Part shown: piece by piece, positions 35,015-43,641 of the stretch
Layout of the letters: the number at the start of each line of letters is the position of its first letter
How positions within the stretch are numbered: position 1 is the first letter of the stretch
NCBI GenBank assembly: GCA_035477595.1
Contig: DATIKM010000142.1
Coordinates: 1 to 64,000 of the forward strand
DNA length: 64,000 nt
Origin: DATIKM01 sp035477595
GTDB taxonomy: Bacteria; Armatimonadota; Chthonomonadetes; Chthonomonadales; CAJBBX01
Reading direction: 5' to 3'
Translations under genes and position numbers: made by a program
Notes under the pieces: generated by a model
Seen by the model: the letters and a program-made list of their open reading frames with translations, nothing else
The model's database searches: none
What the model was told of the DNA's origin: nothing

Positions 35015-37456
35015 TCAGCCGGAGAGCGGACGTTCCAAGAGGTCGCAGCGCGTCACGGTCCAGCCGTCGTCCAGCCGGACGCGCAGCGTCGCGATCTCGT
35101 GCGCGCCCAGGCGAACCTCCGTGTGGCGGCCCAGATATGGGGTCTCGACGCGGCATACCGTGGGCTCGCCTGCCGTCTCGTGGAGTCGCACGATCACGTC
35201 GCGAGACCCGTCCTCCGCACCCTTGATCGCGGTGATGAGTACGCTTGCGGGTGACACCGAGGCGAACGAGGCCCGGGTTGGCAGATCGCCGTCGTGTTCG
35301 AACTCGTTGACGGCGAAGGGCGGCTCGTTGAGCTCCCAGGCGAGGCGCGGCACGCCGGCCTCCGCCCAGCCTCCGGCGTGCGGCACGAGCCGACAGGTGA
35401 GCGACTGCCATCCCTGGTCGATCCATAGCGGCGCGCGCTCGGGGTCGAGCCGCTGCGGGTCGTGGTGGGCATAGGCCGGGCTTCGGAGCACCGTGAGCCG
35501 CATCTCGGAGCCCAGCACGTCGTAACCGTACTTGCTGTCGTTCAGCAGGGCGACGCCGTACCTCAGCGTCCCGCCGTCTGACCGGGCGGCGATGCCGGTC
35601 ACGTCCACCCACTGCTGGCAGGGCTCCTCCTCGCCACCGGTGGCGCGCGCCATGGTGCCGTACGGGGTCTCGGCGGTGGCAACGGGCTCGGATAAGCCGA
35701 GCGGGAACGCCAGCTTGAGCGCCCGGAGCTGCTCCTGCCAGTTCACCGACAGGCGTAGCTCGATCACCTCGGAGTTGCGGTAGAGGTAGATGCGCTGGGT
35801 CGCGCTCGAGGCGCCCCAGCGGCGGTCGATGCGAAGGCAGGCGCGGACCGGTCCGTTCTCTTCGAGTACGATGGTGGGATCGCGGAAGCGCCCCAGTTCC
35901 GACCGGAACGCGGCGACATCGTGGCTCCAGGTATCGCTCGGGTCGTCAAGCACGATGAGGGCGTTGCCCGGCCCGCTGAGCGCCTCGACGCCGTGGCGCC
36001 GGTCCACGATGCGCGCGATGTCGCCTGTCGCCGGGTCTACCTCGATGCGCCAGCGGTCGGTCTGAAGGAAGGCGGCGCCCGCCTCCAGCGACCCCTCGAG
36101 CCGCGCTTCCCTTATGTCGCCCGTCTGCCGGTACAGGCGGTAGCCGAGCGCGGGCAGGTTGGCCACGAAGCACACCCGGCGCTGGCCCGCGATGGTCGTG
36201 GGCACGATGGCCTGGGCCGTGATCCGGGTTCCACCGGCGCTGCACAGGCGATGGCCGCCGCGCTCGATCTCCACCGGGGCCTGCACCGGCCAAGGCAGCG
36301 GGTTCCACACCACGACAGCCTCGCCCTCGCCGCGCGTGTCGATGCGGCCGGTGACTGCCTGTGCCCCGAAGTGCAGTGCGCGCCCGCCGAGGGTGGCTGC
36401 GTGCCCGTAGACATCGCGCGCGTCGGCGTACGCTTCAGGGAGGCTGGTGCCCGCCAGAATGTCGTGGAACTGGTTGAAGAGCACGCCGCGCCAGGCCTCG
36501 CGCAGGTCGGCCAGCGGGTAGTCGCGGGCGCCGAGCGCGGCCGCCACCGAGGCTACGCGCTCGGCAGCCAGCAGGAGGTGCTCGACGCGCCGGTTCTCCC
36601 GCTTCACCTCGGAGTGGGCGGAGTAGCAGCCGCGCGCGTGGTGCTGCAGCTCGTCCTCCACCACCGGCACGTCCGCGCCGCCGTGGACCTCCTCCGCGAC
36701 AGAGCGGAAGAAGCGGTCGAGCCTGCCCATCCGAATGCTCGGGGCCTTTGCGTCCTCGCCCAGCCGATGGAGCGACGCGATGTTCGCCCGCGTGGGCCCT
36801 CCGCCGTGGTTGCCGACGCCGTAGAAGACTACGTAGTCGCGCAGGTACGGAGGACGCGCATGATCCGCCGCGCGCACGTGCTCCGCCAGGTCGTCGGACC
36901 AGGAGCAGTAGGCCCGCGCGATCCGCGCGGCAAGCACCTCGCTCCCGTCGGGTGAGCGCCAGCGGAAGACGCTGCCGGGCAGCTCCTTCTCGTGTGGACC
37001 GGGTCGCAGGAAGGTGTAGGACGTGATGCCGGCCCCGCGCAGAATCTGGGGCAGCGAGCCGGGGTGCCCAAAGGTGTCGGGGTTGAAGCCTACCGTCGCC
37101 CTCAGGTTGAACGCGCGCTCAAACCAGCGCTGGCCCTGAAGGGACTGGCGCACCAGGGACTCTCCGCAGGGGATGTTGGCATCCGGTTGGACCCACCAAC
37201 CGCCGACGATTTCCCAACGCCCCTCCGCAACGCGCTCGCGGATCTCCTCCAACAGGGCGGGATCGACCTGTTGGACCATCGCGTAGAACGCTGCGGAGCT
37301 GTCCGTGAAGACGAAGTCAGGCGTCTCCCGCATCCGGTCGAGCGCCGATCGGAACGTCGCACGGATGGTCTCGACGCCTTCGGTCCATCGCCAGAGCCAC
37401 ACCGGGTCGATGTGCGCATTGCCGATGGCGTACAGCGTGCCTTCTTGTTCGGGCAT
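35015..37456 (-). CDS. alpha-mannosidase, GH38
   Basis: 813 residues from ATG 37456; the preceding in-frame stretch is Arg/Pro-rich and excluded. AIGNAHIDPVWLWRW gives the zinc ligands His15 and Asp17, and FNPDTFGHPGSLPQIL the nucleophile/zinc ligand Asp127. A helical middle, a beta-rich C-terminal half (EVIELRLSVNWQE, WIDQGWQSLTCR) and a short final beta domain complete the GH38 plan. No signal peptide was seen, so cytosolic trimming of imported mannosides is likely. It is divergent from the histidine kinase gene across 219 bases. Confidence 0.95.
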   Translation of the reverse strand: MPEQEGTLYAIGNAHIDPVWLWRWTEGVETIRATFRSALDRMRETPDFVFTDSSAAFYAMVQQVDPALLEEIRERVAEGRWEIVGGWWVQPDANIPCGESLVRQSLQGQRWFERAFNLRATVGFNPDTFGHPGSLPQILRGAGITSYTFLRPGPHEKELPGSVFRWRSPDGSEVLAARIARAYCSWSDDLAEHVRAADHARPPYLRDYVVFYGVGNHGGGPTRANIASLHRLGEDAKAPSIRMGRLDRFFRSVAEEVHGGADVPVVEDELQHHARGCYSAHSEVKRENRRVEHLLLAAERVASVAAALGARDYPLADLREAWRGVLFNQFHDILAGTSLPEAYADARDVYGHAATLGGRALHFGAQAVTGRIDTRGEGEAVVVWNPLPWPVQAPVEIERGGHRLCSAGGTRITAQAIVPTTIAGQRRVCFVANLPALGYRLYRQTGDIREARLEGSLEAGAAFLQTDRWRIEVDPATGDIARIVDRRHGVEALSGPGNALIVLDDPSDTWSHDVAAFRSELGRFRDPTIVLEENGPVRACLRIDRRWGASSATQRIYLYRNSEVIELRLSVNWQEQLRALKLAFPLGLSEPVATAETPYGTMARATGGEEEPCQQWVDVTGIAARSDGGTLRYGVALLNDSKYGYDVLGSEMRLTVLRSPAYAHHDPQRLDPERAPLWIDQGWQSLTCRLVPHAGGWAEAGVPRLAWELNEPPFAVNEFEHDGDLPTRASFASVSPASVLITAIKGAEDGSRDVIVRLHETAGEPTVCRVETPYLGRHTEVRLGAHEIATLRVRLDDGWTVTRCDLLERPLSG

Positions 37457-37675
37457 CGGGTCGGCTCCGGGAGGTCGTGTGCGCTCGCGGGGCGGCGCTC
37501 GGCGCGTCGGGGTCGTTCGGCGCGGCGAACCGCACATCCTCTACCGCGGACGTGAAGGAACGGAGCCCGAAGCCGGGAAATGATGGCTGCGCACTGCGTG
37601 TTGGCGACTGCCCGGCCTCTCGGAGTCGGGCGCCGTCGCCGATCGTCGCGCTTATGAAAGACTGAGGGAGAGGCA

Positions 37676-38854
37676 TTGACCAACGAACCAGCGAGTCCAT
37701 GCTCCACGTGCTTCGCTCCGGCCGAGCGCGACGGTCCGGTGCTCCTGCGGAGGCAGCGCAGCGCGTTCCTGCACGACCGGCTGGCGAGCGCCATGCTGGA
37801 GGCGTTCCCCGACATGGCCATGGTGCTGAACGGGCGGCGCCAGATAGTGGCCGCCAACCAGCGGATGCTCAGCGCCGTCGGCGCCGAGGACTCCGATCGG
37901 CTGCTCGGCCTCCGTCCCGGTGAGGCCGTCGGCTGCCTGCACGCGGACGACATGCCGGGTGGGTGCGGGACCGGTCCGTACTGCATGACCTGCGGCGCGG
38001 TCAACGCCGTAGTGGAGTGCCTGCAGACCAGGCTGCCGGTCTCCCGTGACTGCCGCCTCCTCACGCACGGGGCGCGTGACGGCGGCGCGGTGGACGTCCG
38101 GGTGCATGCGGTCCACGTCTGTGTCAACGCCGAGGATCTGGTGCTCGTGGCGCTCAGGGACATCAGCGCGGAGCAGCGGCGGCGCGTCCTGGAGCGCGTC
38201 TTCTTCCACGACCTGCTCAACACGGCGGGCGGCATCCGCTCAATCGCCGATCTGCTGGTGGACAGCCAGTTGGACCCGGCGTCCGACGCGGAATGCAGGC
38301 AGGACCTCCGACAGCTGTCGGAGCAGATCGTGGAGGAGATCGCGTCGCAGCGAGAACTGCTCGCCGCCGAGTCCGGCGACCTGCGGCCGCAGGCCACGGA
38401 GACGTCTTCGCGCGACGCGATCGACGCGGTTGTATCGGTGTATCGCAACCACGCCGTGGCGCACAACCGTTGCGTCGCCGTGGGGTCCGTGCGCGACTCG
38501 GCGCTCTGGACCGATGCTACCCTGCTGAGGCGGGTGCTTGGGAACTTGGTGAAGAACGCGCTCGAGGCCGTCCCTCAGGGCGCAACGGTGACGCTCTCGG
38601 CGGAGGACGGGCCGGGCGGCGTTACGTTCCGCGTGCACAACCCGGGCGTGATGCCGATGGAGGTGCAACGACAGGTGTTCCAGCGCTCGTTCAGCACGAA
38701 GGCGGACGCAGGGCGCGGCATCGGGACCTACAGCGTGCGCCTGCTGGCCGAGCGCTACCTCGGCGGCGCCGTGGGGTTCGAGAGCGTGGAGCCGCTGGGC
38801 ACGACGTTCTATGTCGCCCTGCCACGGCGCATGCCGGAGCGGACGGCTGCTTGA
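37676..38854 (+). CDS. soluble PAS-like histidine kinase with Cys-rich sensor
   Basis: 392 residues from a TTG start behind GAGGGAGAGG. No membrane segment. Residues about 35-165 form a PAS-like sensor (MAMVLNGRRQIVAANQRM) with unusual cysteines: CLHADDMPGGC, YCMTCGAV and VVEC (Cys87, 97, 103, 106, 115), which could bind an Fe-S cluster, heme or zinc. FFHDLLNTAGGI is the H-box (His178). The ATPase has LGNLVKNALEA (N-box), a weak D-box and GRGIGTYSVRLLAERY (G-box). No response regulator is adjacent. An intracellular redox or gas sensor is a reasonable inference. Confidence 0.85.
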   Translation: MTNEPASPCSTCFAPAERDGPVLLRRQRSAFLHDRLASAMLEAFPDMAMVLNGRRQIVAANQRMLSAVGAEDSDRLLGLRPGEAVGCLHADDMPGGCGTGPYCMTCGAVNAVVECLQTRLPVSRDCRLLTHGARDGGAVDVRVHAVHVCVNAEDLVLVALRDISAEQRRRVLERVFFHDLLNTAGGIRSIADLLVDSQLDPASDAECRQDLRQLSEQIVEEIASQRELLAAESGDLRPQATETSSRDAIDAVVSVYRNHAVAHNRCVAVGSVRDSALWTDATLLRRVLGNLVKNALEAVPQGATVTLSAEDGPGGVTFRVHNPGVMPMEVQRQVFQRSFSTKADAGRGIGTYSVRLLAERYLGGAVGFESVEPLGTTFYVALPRRMPERTAA

Positions 38855-38867
38855 GCGGCGCACGCCA

Positions 38868-39761
38868 TCACAGCACGGCGCGCAGCCGGTCAAGCCACCT
38901 GGGGACGGCGGTGAGGGGCGGCTCCGCAGCCTCGTACTCGAGCACCACGTAGCCGCGGTAGCCCGCGTCGCGCAGGATGGCGGCCTTGCGCGCCAGGTCG
39001 GCCTCGACCCTCGGCCGCCCGCGGGGCTGGACCTCCGTCTTCACCTGCACCATCACCGTGTATCGGGCGCACTTCGCGAGGTCGGCGTAGGGGTCGTCCG
39101 TGCGGAAGTTGCCAGTGTCCAGGTTCACGCCGCACCACTCTGACCGCACCGCCCTCACGATCGCCAGCAGCCCGTCCGCCTCGGCGACGATGCCGCCATG
39201 GTTCTCCAGAGCCAGCATCACGCCGCGCGTCCCGGCGTACTCGCAAGCGGCCTCCATGGACTCGATGACGCATCGCTGCGCCTGCTCGAGCGTCTGGCCC
39301 GGCTGTTGGGCGCCGGCGAACACGCGGACGCAGGGCGCGCCCAGCTCTACGCAGCGATCCACCCATGCCTTCACCGCGGAAAGCTGCGCGTCCCTCGCCG
39401 GGCCCGCCGGGTGCGTGAACACGTTGCCCATTGGCGACCCGGAAATGTCCAGCCCCTGCAGGAAGCAGCGCCGCTTGAGACGGGCGATGTACTCGGTGGT
39501 GACGGGCTTGGGGAAGTAGTACTCCGTGGGTTCCACCGCGTCGACCCCGAGTGCCGACGCGCGGTCGACGAAGTCCTCGAGTGTCATGCGGGGCTCGTGC
39601 CTGCCGGTCAGGTGGTCCCGGAAGGAGAAGGCCGCCAGGCCGAGCTTCATGCGAGGCGGGCCCACACGCCGTATTGGGTCGATGGCAGCGGCGGCCACAG
39701 GCATGGCGCCGAGCGCCGTGGCGGCGGCCAGGCGGACCGCCTCGCGCCGGGTGGTGATCAT
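38868..39761 (-). CDS. exported xylose-isomerase-like TIM-barrel protein
   Basis: 297 residues from ATG 39761 with a Tat/Sec-like signal (MITTRREAVRLAAATAL). The AP-endonuclease-2/xylose-isomerase TIM barrel shows LGLAAFSFRDHL, LGVDAVEPTEYYF, GVMLALENHGGI, WCGVNLDTGNF, and GYRGYVVLEYE, including metal-binding Glu and Asp positions. Members isomerise or epimerise sugars and sugar acids. It overlaps the upstream paralogue by 4 bases (ATGA), so the two are coupled. The substrate is unknown. Confidence 0.88.
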   Translation of the reverse strand: MITTRREAVRLAAATALGAMPVAAAAIDPIRRVGPPRMKLGLAAFSFRDHLTGRHEPRMTLEDFVDRASALGVDAVEPTEYYFPKPVTTEYIARLKRRCFLQGLDISGSPMGNVFTHPAGPARDAQLSAVKAWVDRCVELGAPCVRVFAGAQQPGQTLEQAQRCVIESMEAACEYAGTRGVMLALENHGGIVAEADGLLAIVRAVRSEWCGVNLDTGNFRTDDPYADLAKCARYTVMVQVKTEVQPRGRPRVEADLARKAAILRDAGYRGYVVLEYEAAEPPLTAVPRWLDRLRAVL

Positions 39762-40642
39762 CGGCACAGCTCCCTGAAGAGGCCTGCGTAGCACTGGAGG
39801 AATGTCCGGCCCTCGTCCGGCGGGAAACTCGTGCCGAGCTCGCAGAGCATGTAGCGGTCGTACCTCGCGCGCTTCAGGAGGCCGAACATCTCCCGCCACG
39901 GGTAGTCGCTCCAGAGCTCGGTGATGTGGCAGCAGCGGATGTGGCCTCCCAGCAGGTCGAACGCCCGCCGCACGGAGCCAGACTCCATGTCTGTGCGGTT
40001 GCTGTTCCACGTGATCCCCACATTGGGGTGCCCGCAGTGGTCCATGATGCGCCGGACGTTCGCAGGCGCCGAGGTGCCCGGACCGTGGACCTCCACCCAG
40101 ATCTCTACGCCCAGATCGGCGCCGATCCGCCCGCACTCGATCAGGGCCTTCCCGATCTGCTCCAACGTGCGCTCCGGCTCGACCTCGGGCGGAAGACCGT
40201 TGGGCCTCACCTTGACGCCGAGTGCCCCGATGTCGCGCGCCAGCTCGCAGAAGGAGCGGCAGCTCGCGATGTTGGAGCGCACCACGCCGGGGTCGGGAGC
40301 ATGGAACTCGCACACGGTGCCCAGGCTCGTCTGCACGATGCCGGCATCGGCGCACCTTCGGCGAACGTCGGCCCGATCGGCCGGGCCGAGGATCGGCTCG
40401 ACTCCGTGGGCGTGCGTGGTGCGGAACTCCACGCCGGTGAGCCCACACGCCTGGCACACCCGAAGGAGCGTGCCGAGGTCCCAGTCCTTCGCGACGTTGT
40501 ACGTGACGATGCCGAGCTGCATGGATGGCCTTCCTCTCGGTGGGCGCTGCGAGGCGCTGCAGGGGCTGGCGCTCGCGGCGGTTGCAGCGCCCAGAGCGAG
40601 CGCGGCCGCCCGCAGCGCCTCGCGGCGGGTTCGCTTGGTCAA
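39758..40642 (-). CDS. xylose-isomerase-like TIM-barrel protein, TTG start
   Basis: 294 residues starting from TTG at 40642, behind GAGGAC and overlapping the methyltransferase stop (TTGA). An N-terminal twin-arginine-like stretch (MTKRTRREALRAAALAL) suggests export. The barrel carries LGIVTYNVAKDWDL, LTGVEFRTTHAHG, IWVEVHGPGT, GITWNSNRTDM and HITELWSDYPW. It is paralogous to the next gene and translationally coupled to it. The pair may act successively on one sugar. An alternative start at the inner Met before QLGIVT would make it cytosolic. Confidence 0.85.
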   Translation of the reverse strand: MTKRTRREALRAAALALGAATAASASPCSASQRPPRGRPSMQLGIVTYNVAKDWDLGTLLRVCQACGLTGVEFRTTHAHGVEPILGPADRADVRRRCADAGIVQTSLGTVCEFHAPDPGVVRSNIASCRSFCELARDIGALGVKVRPNGLPPEVEPERTLEQIGKALIECGRIGADLGVEIWVEVHGPGTSAPANVRRIMDHCGHPNVGITWNSNRTDMESGSVRRAFDLLGGHIRCCHITELWSDYPWREMFGLLKRARYDRYMLCELGTSFPPDEGRTFLQCYAGLFRELCR

Positions 40643-41775
40643 GGATCGTCCTCTCGGGAGGCGACGAGCGAGAGAAGCGGTTCCCTGCTGGCCGGCGGGT
40701 GCCCCGCCAGTGCCGCGCGCAGTGCATTGATGGGCAGGAGGCGCCCTGTTGCCGGATCCTCGTAGTACCAGTGCTCCCAGCCATTGCAGGCAGGGGCGTC
40801 CAGGAGGCGCGCCCCGAGCCGGTGGATAGACCCGCGCAACCCGTCTGCTGCGAGCGTCCCGTCGTTCTGGACGATCGCCTCGGCGCCGCTCCGGTTCAGG
40901 CGGAGGCGCGTGCCCGCCGGCAGCATCCCTGTCTCCACCAGCGTTGCGAAGGGGACGCGAGGCGGCGGAGCGTCGACGTCGATCGCGTCGGCCAGCGCCA
41001 GGTCGGGCGACACTGCCGCGATGCGCGCTCGGGCGATCTCGACGTAGGCGGGGTCCCGGTCCATCGTGACGAAGCGCCTGCCCAGGCGCCTGGCGACCGC
41101 GGCGGTGGTGCCGGAGCCGCAGAAAGGATCCACTACCAGATCGCCAGGCCGGGAAGTGCCAGAGATGATCCGATGGAGGAGGGCCTCGGGCTTCTGGGTG
41201 CTGTGGGCCCTGGCGGCGCCGGTCCGGAGGCGCTCTCCGCCCGAGCAGACAGGGAAGTACCAGTCGGACCGGACCTGCCGGTCCTCGTTGCCGGCCTTGA
41301 GCGCCCGGTAGTTGAACGTGATACCGGACGCCGTGCTGTCGCGCGCCGCCCAGAGCAGAGTCTCATGGGCGTTGCAGAAGCGCACGCCGCGCATCTGCGG
41401 GGTGGGGTTGGCCTTGATCCACACGATGTCGTTGAGGATCCAGTATCCGAGGTCCATTAGGATGGCGCCGACACGGTAGATGCTGTGGTAGGAGCCGATG
41501 ACCCACAACGTCCCATTCGGCTTCAGGATGCGGCGTGCGGCGGTGAGCCAGTCTCGCGTGAACTGGTCGTAGCGTTGCGGTGATTCGAACTGATCCCACG
41601 CGTCATCGACGGCGTCCACGCGCGAGAGGTCGGGCCGCCGCAGGTCGCCGGCGAGCCGGAGGTTGTAGGGAGGGTCCGCGAAGATGAGGTCGGCGCAGCG
41701 GTCGGGCAGGCGCGCCATCAGCTCCGCGCAGTCACCCTCGAGGACCGTGTCGAGCGGTATCGATGCGTTCTGCAT
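40639..41775 (-). CDS. CcrM-like beta-class adenine-N6 DNA methyltransferase
   Basis: 378 residues. DPPYNLR (34-40) comes before DPFCGSGTT (216-224), the beta-class motif order. The linking sequence (LKPNGTLWVIGSYHSIYRVG, LNDIVWIKANP, FCNAHETLLWAARD) follows CcrM/HinfI-type GANTC enzymes closely. The C-terminal extension (LNRSGAEAIVQNDGTL, GSIHRLGARLLDAPACNGWE) matches the CcrM-specific DNA-recognition domain, and ends with LLPINALRAAL. GANTC specificity is therefore likely. No restriction endonuclease is adjacent, so it is probably a solitary regulatory enzyme. It overlaps the next gene by 4 bases. Confidence 0.9.
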   Translation of the reverse strand: MQNASIPLDTVLEGDCAELMARLPDRCADLIFADPPYNLRLAGDLRRPDLSRVDAVDDAWDQFESPQRYDQFTRDWLTAARRILKPNGTLWVIGSYHSIYRVGAILMDLGYWILNDIVWIKANPTPQMRGVRFCNAHETLLWAARDSTASGITFNYRALKAGNEDRQVRSDWYFPVCSGGERLRTGAARAHSTQKPEALLHRIISGTSRPGDLVVDPFCGSGTTAAVARRLGRRFVTMDRDPAYVEIARARIAAVSPDLALADAIDVDAPPPRVPFATLVETGMLPAGTRLRLNRSGAEAIVQNDGTLAADGLRGSIHRLGARLLDAPACNGWEHWYYEDPATGRLLPINALRAALAGHPPASREPLLSLVASREDDP

Positions 41776-41802
41776 GGCCAGGCTATTCTGCGCCGGCAGC
41801 TC

Positions 41803-42351
41803 TCACCCCTTCGTCAGCCGGTAGAGAAGCGCCTTGTCTGGCGCCAGCGGCCAGCCGTTGTCGTACCGCTTGCATGCGTCGATCCACAGGTAGAGGTCGG
41901 TGTGGCGCCCCTCGTCGCCCGGCTCGTACACGGTGTACCCCTGGTGTCGGTAGAAGCGCGTCGCCCAAGAGGACTCGCGGAGGCAATGCAGCGTGAGCAG
42001 GCGCGTTCCGGGCTGCTCCCGAACGGCCTCACGGTGGTGGTGCTTGAGGAGCCGGACGCCGAAGCCGCGGCCCTGGTAGTCCGCCGACACGAAGAGCATG
42101 TGGAGGTGGGCCAGACCTGGCAGCACACGCCACATCGCGAAGCCGACGTGCCGGCCTTCGAGAGACAGGAGGGCCCACCGCGTGGCCGCGTCCTGCATTC
42201 CCTGCTGGTGGTGCTTAGGGTGATAGAGCGGCATGTCAGCGGGGACATGGCGCGCTGGCAGGTGGAGGTACGACTCGCGCGCTATCCGCGCAATGTCGGC
42301 GGCGTCCGACGCGGTGGCACGCCGGATGACGGGCGCGGGACGGCGAGGCAC
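41803..42351 (-). CDS. GNAT-family N-acetyltransferase
   Basis: 182 residues using the GTG at 42351, which has GGGAG 6 bases before it; a GTG 36 bases further upstream has a poor site. The GNAT core reads VIRRATASDAADIARIARES, LSLEGRHVGFAMWRV, HLHMLFVSADYQGRGFGVRLL (motif A with the acetyl-CoA pyrophosphate loop), and WATRFYRHQGYTVYEPGDE. The substrate is unknown. It lies between the methyltransferase (27 bases) and an ECF sigma factor (61 bases), all on the minus strand. Confidence 0.88.
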   Translation of the reverse strand: MPRRPAPVIRRATASDAADIARIARESYLHLPARHVPADMPLYHPKHHQQGMQDAATRWALLSLEGRHVGFAMWRVLPGLAHLHMLFVSADYQGRGFGVRLLKHHHREAVREQPGTRLLTLHCLRESSWATRFYRHQGYTVYEPGDEGRHTDLYLWIDACKRYDNGWPLAPDKALLYRLTKG

Positions 42352-42412
42352 GGCATGCTCCCTCCCGACAGGTCGGCGCCCCGTCACGGCGCCGCCGACC
42401 CCCGCCGGGGCG

Positions 42413-43024
42413 TTACGCGGCTGCGGCCGGGCTCAGGCGAGCTGGAACCTCAGCGAAAGGATCGACGCCGAGACGTCTGCGCAGCATGAGGCGGCCGCGG
42501 TGAATGCGCGACCGCACCGTCCCGACGCTGGTGCCCATGCTCCGGGCGACCTCTTCGTAGCTCATCCCATCGACGTCGCAGAGGAGCACCGCGGTGCGGA
42601 ACTCCTTGGTGAGCGCGGCGAGGGCCCGCTGGAGCCTCTCGTTCATCACGGATCGCATGATGCGCGCCTCCGGATTGTTCTCCTCGTCGGAGACTTCGAG
42701 CAGGAAGTCGTCACCGCCGCTCGCGTTCGGCATGGGCTGGCTCAGAGAGAGCGGCGCTTGCTTGGGCTGGCGGCGAAGCCCATCGACGAACAGGTTGGAC
42801 AGGATGCGGAAGAACCAGTTCTCAAACGGGAGGCTCCGGTCGTACTTCGCAAAGGACCGATATGCCCGAAGGTAGGCCTCCTGAACGAGGTCCTCAGCGT
42901 CCTCGCGGCTGCCGGTCATGCGGTAGGCCATGCCGTAAGCCTGGCGCTTGGTGCGCGCCACGAGGGCCTCGAACTCGCACTGCGCCGCAGCGACAACGGC
43001 CTCGTGACCGTGGGCTGGTGCCAT
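42413..43024 (-). CDS. ECF-type RNA polymerase sigma factor (copy 1)
   Basis: 203 residues. Region 2 is complete: AYGMAYRMTGSREDAEDLVQ, FENWFFRILSNLFVDGLRR. Region 4 shows FRTAVLLCDVDGMSYEEVAR, MGTSVGTVRSRIHRGR. It closely resembles the plus-strand ECF at 45999-46601, including the linker PLSLSQPMPN versus PLSLDAPMEG, so the two are paralogues. No anti-sigma gene adjoins it. It is read from a promoter at 43254-43282 lying inside a perfect inverted repeat, with a leader of about 220 bases. Confidence 0.93.
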   Translation of the reverse strand: MAPAHGHEAVVAAAQCEFEALVARTKRQAYGMAYRMTGSREDAEDLVQEAYLRAYRSFAKYDRSLPFENWFFRILSNLFVDGLRRQPKQAPLSLSQPMPNASGGDDFLLEVSDEENNPEARIMRSVMNERLQRALAALTKEFRTAVLLCDVDGMSYEEVARSMGTSVGTVRSRIHRGRLMLRRRLGVDPFAEVPARLSPAAAA

Positions 43025-43244
43025 GGGCTATCCCTCGCTGGGAGGCGCGCATGCCACCTGACCGGTTCGGAGTGCCGTGAGCCCTGTACGGATGCGGTGT
43101 CCGTGCAACCAGGCCCACGCGCCGGACGGGCGGCGCATGCGCTGTACGCTGTCGTGAGCGAACCATCCGCGTGGCAAACGTCATGGCCTGCCAGCGGGTT
43201 CCCGTGCGCCACCCACCACACAGGGAGGGGCGGCCCCGCAACGA

Positions 43245-43289
43245 GATGCAGTTAGTATGGCTAACGGACCCAGCGCTGTCAACTGCATC
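43245..43289 (-). promoter_or_regulatory. sigma-70-type promoter with inverted-repeat operator, driving ECF sigma copy 1
   Basis: On the minus strand TTGACA (43282-43277) and CATACT (43259-43254) are 17 bases apart. A perfect 9-bp inverted repeat, GATGCAGTT (43245-43253) and AACTGCATC (43281-43289), brackets this promoter. A second, GTTAG-TATGG-CTAAC (43251-43265), covers the -10 box. The arrangement suggests repressor binding, possibly by a dimer at two half-sites. Confidence 0.7.
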
Positions 43290-43340
43290 CAAACAATTGG
43301 CGTGCGATGGTGCGAAGTCCTCCTTCGCAACCGAGAGGCT

Positions 43341-43603
43341 TCACGAACGGCGGGACAGCCTGAGCGAGCGGCCGCTCCGCTCTGTGGGCAGACGACGGTG
43401 GCTCGCCGCCGCTGCCCGGCGGGCAACCTCCACCTCCAACTTGCGGATGCGCGCCCGCTGATTCCCCACGAGAGACAGCACCTCCACCATCCGATGCCGC
43501 GCACCACCGGCTCGCAAGACTGCTCGGGCGTCAGGGGCTCCGATGGGCTCATGGAACCGCGATCCAACACGCACTGCTCGAATGGCTCCGTCTTCTGGGC
43601 CAT
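43341..43603 (-). pseudogene. candidate frameshifted small gene
   Basis: From ATG 43603, behind AGGTGG, the frame reads MAQKTEPFEQCVLDRGSM and SPSEPLTPEQSCEPVVR with high GC at third positions, then turns into Trp/Cys-rich nonsense. From about 43495 a neighbouring frame takes over with the same good codon use: MVEVLSLVGNQ, RARIRKLEVEVARRAAAA, ending at 43341. Joined, they would make about 86 residues with a C-terminal coiled coil. The shift could be a real mutation, an assembly error or programmed. It follows pfkA by 38 bases. No family was recognised. Confidence 0.4.
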
Positions 43604-43641
43604 CGGCGCCACCTGACCCAAGACTCACACATCGTGAGCTG

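Larger units (their letters stand above)
43025..43641. other. 617-base region: candidate broken small gene, promoter with operator, long leader
   Basis: No intact gene. From right to left it holds a probable frameshifted small minus-strand gene (43341-43603), a hairpin TGCGAAG/CTTCGCA (43311-43329), a promoter inside nested inverted repeats (43245-43289), and an untranslated leader of the ECF sigma gene (43025 to about 43247). Confidence 0.55.

Noticed and set aside
38868..40784. One 638-residue fused protein
   Set aside because: The reading joins an out-of-frame shadow of the upstream TIM-barrel gene to the real second TIM-barrel gene; two genes with a 4-base overlap explain it.
43257..43616. 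A 119-residue plus-strand reading MANGPSAVNCIQ
   Set aside because: Overlaps the promoter/operator and the candidate broken minus-strand gene, has no ribosome site and no recognisable motif.
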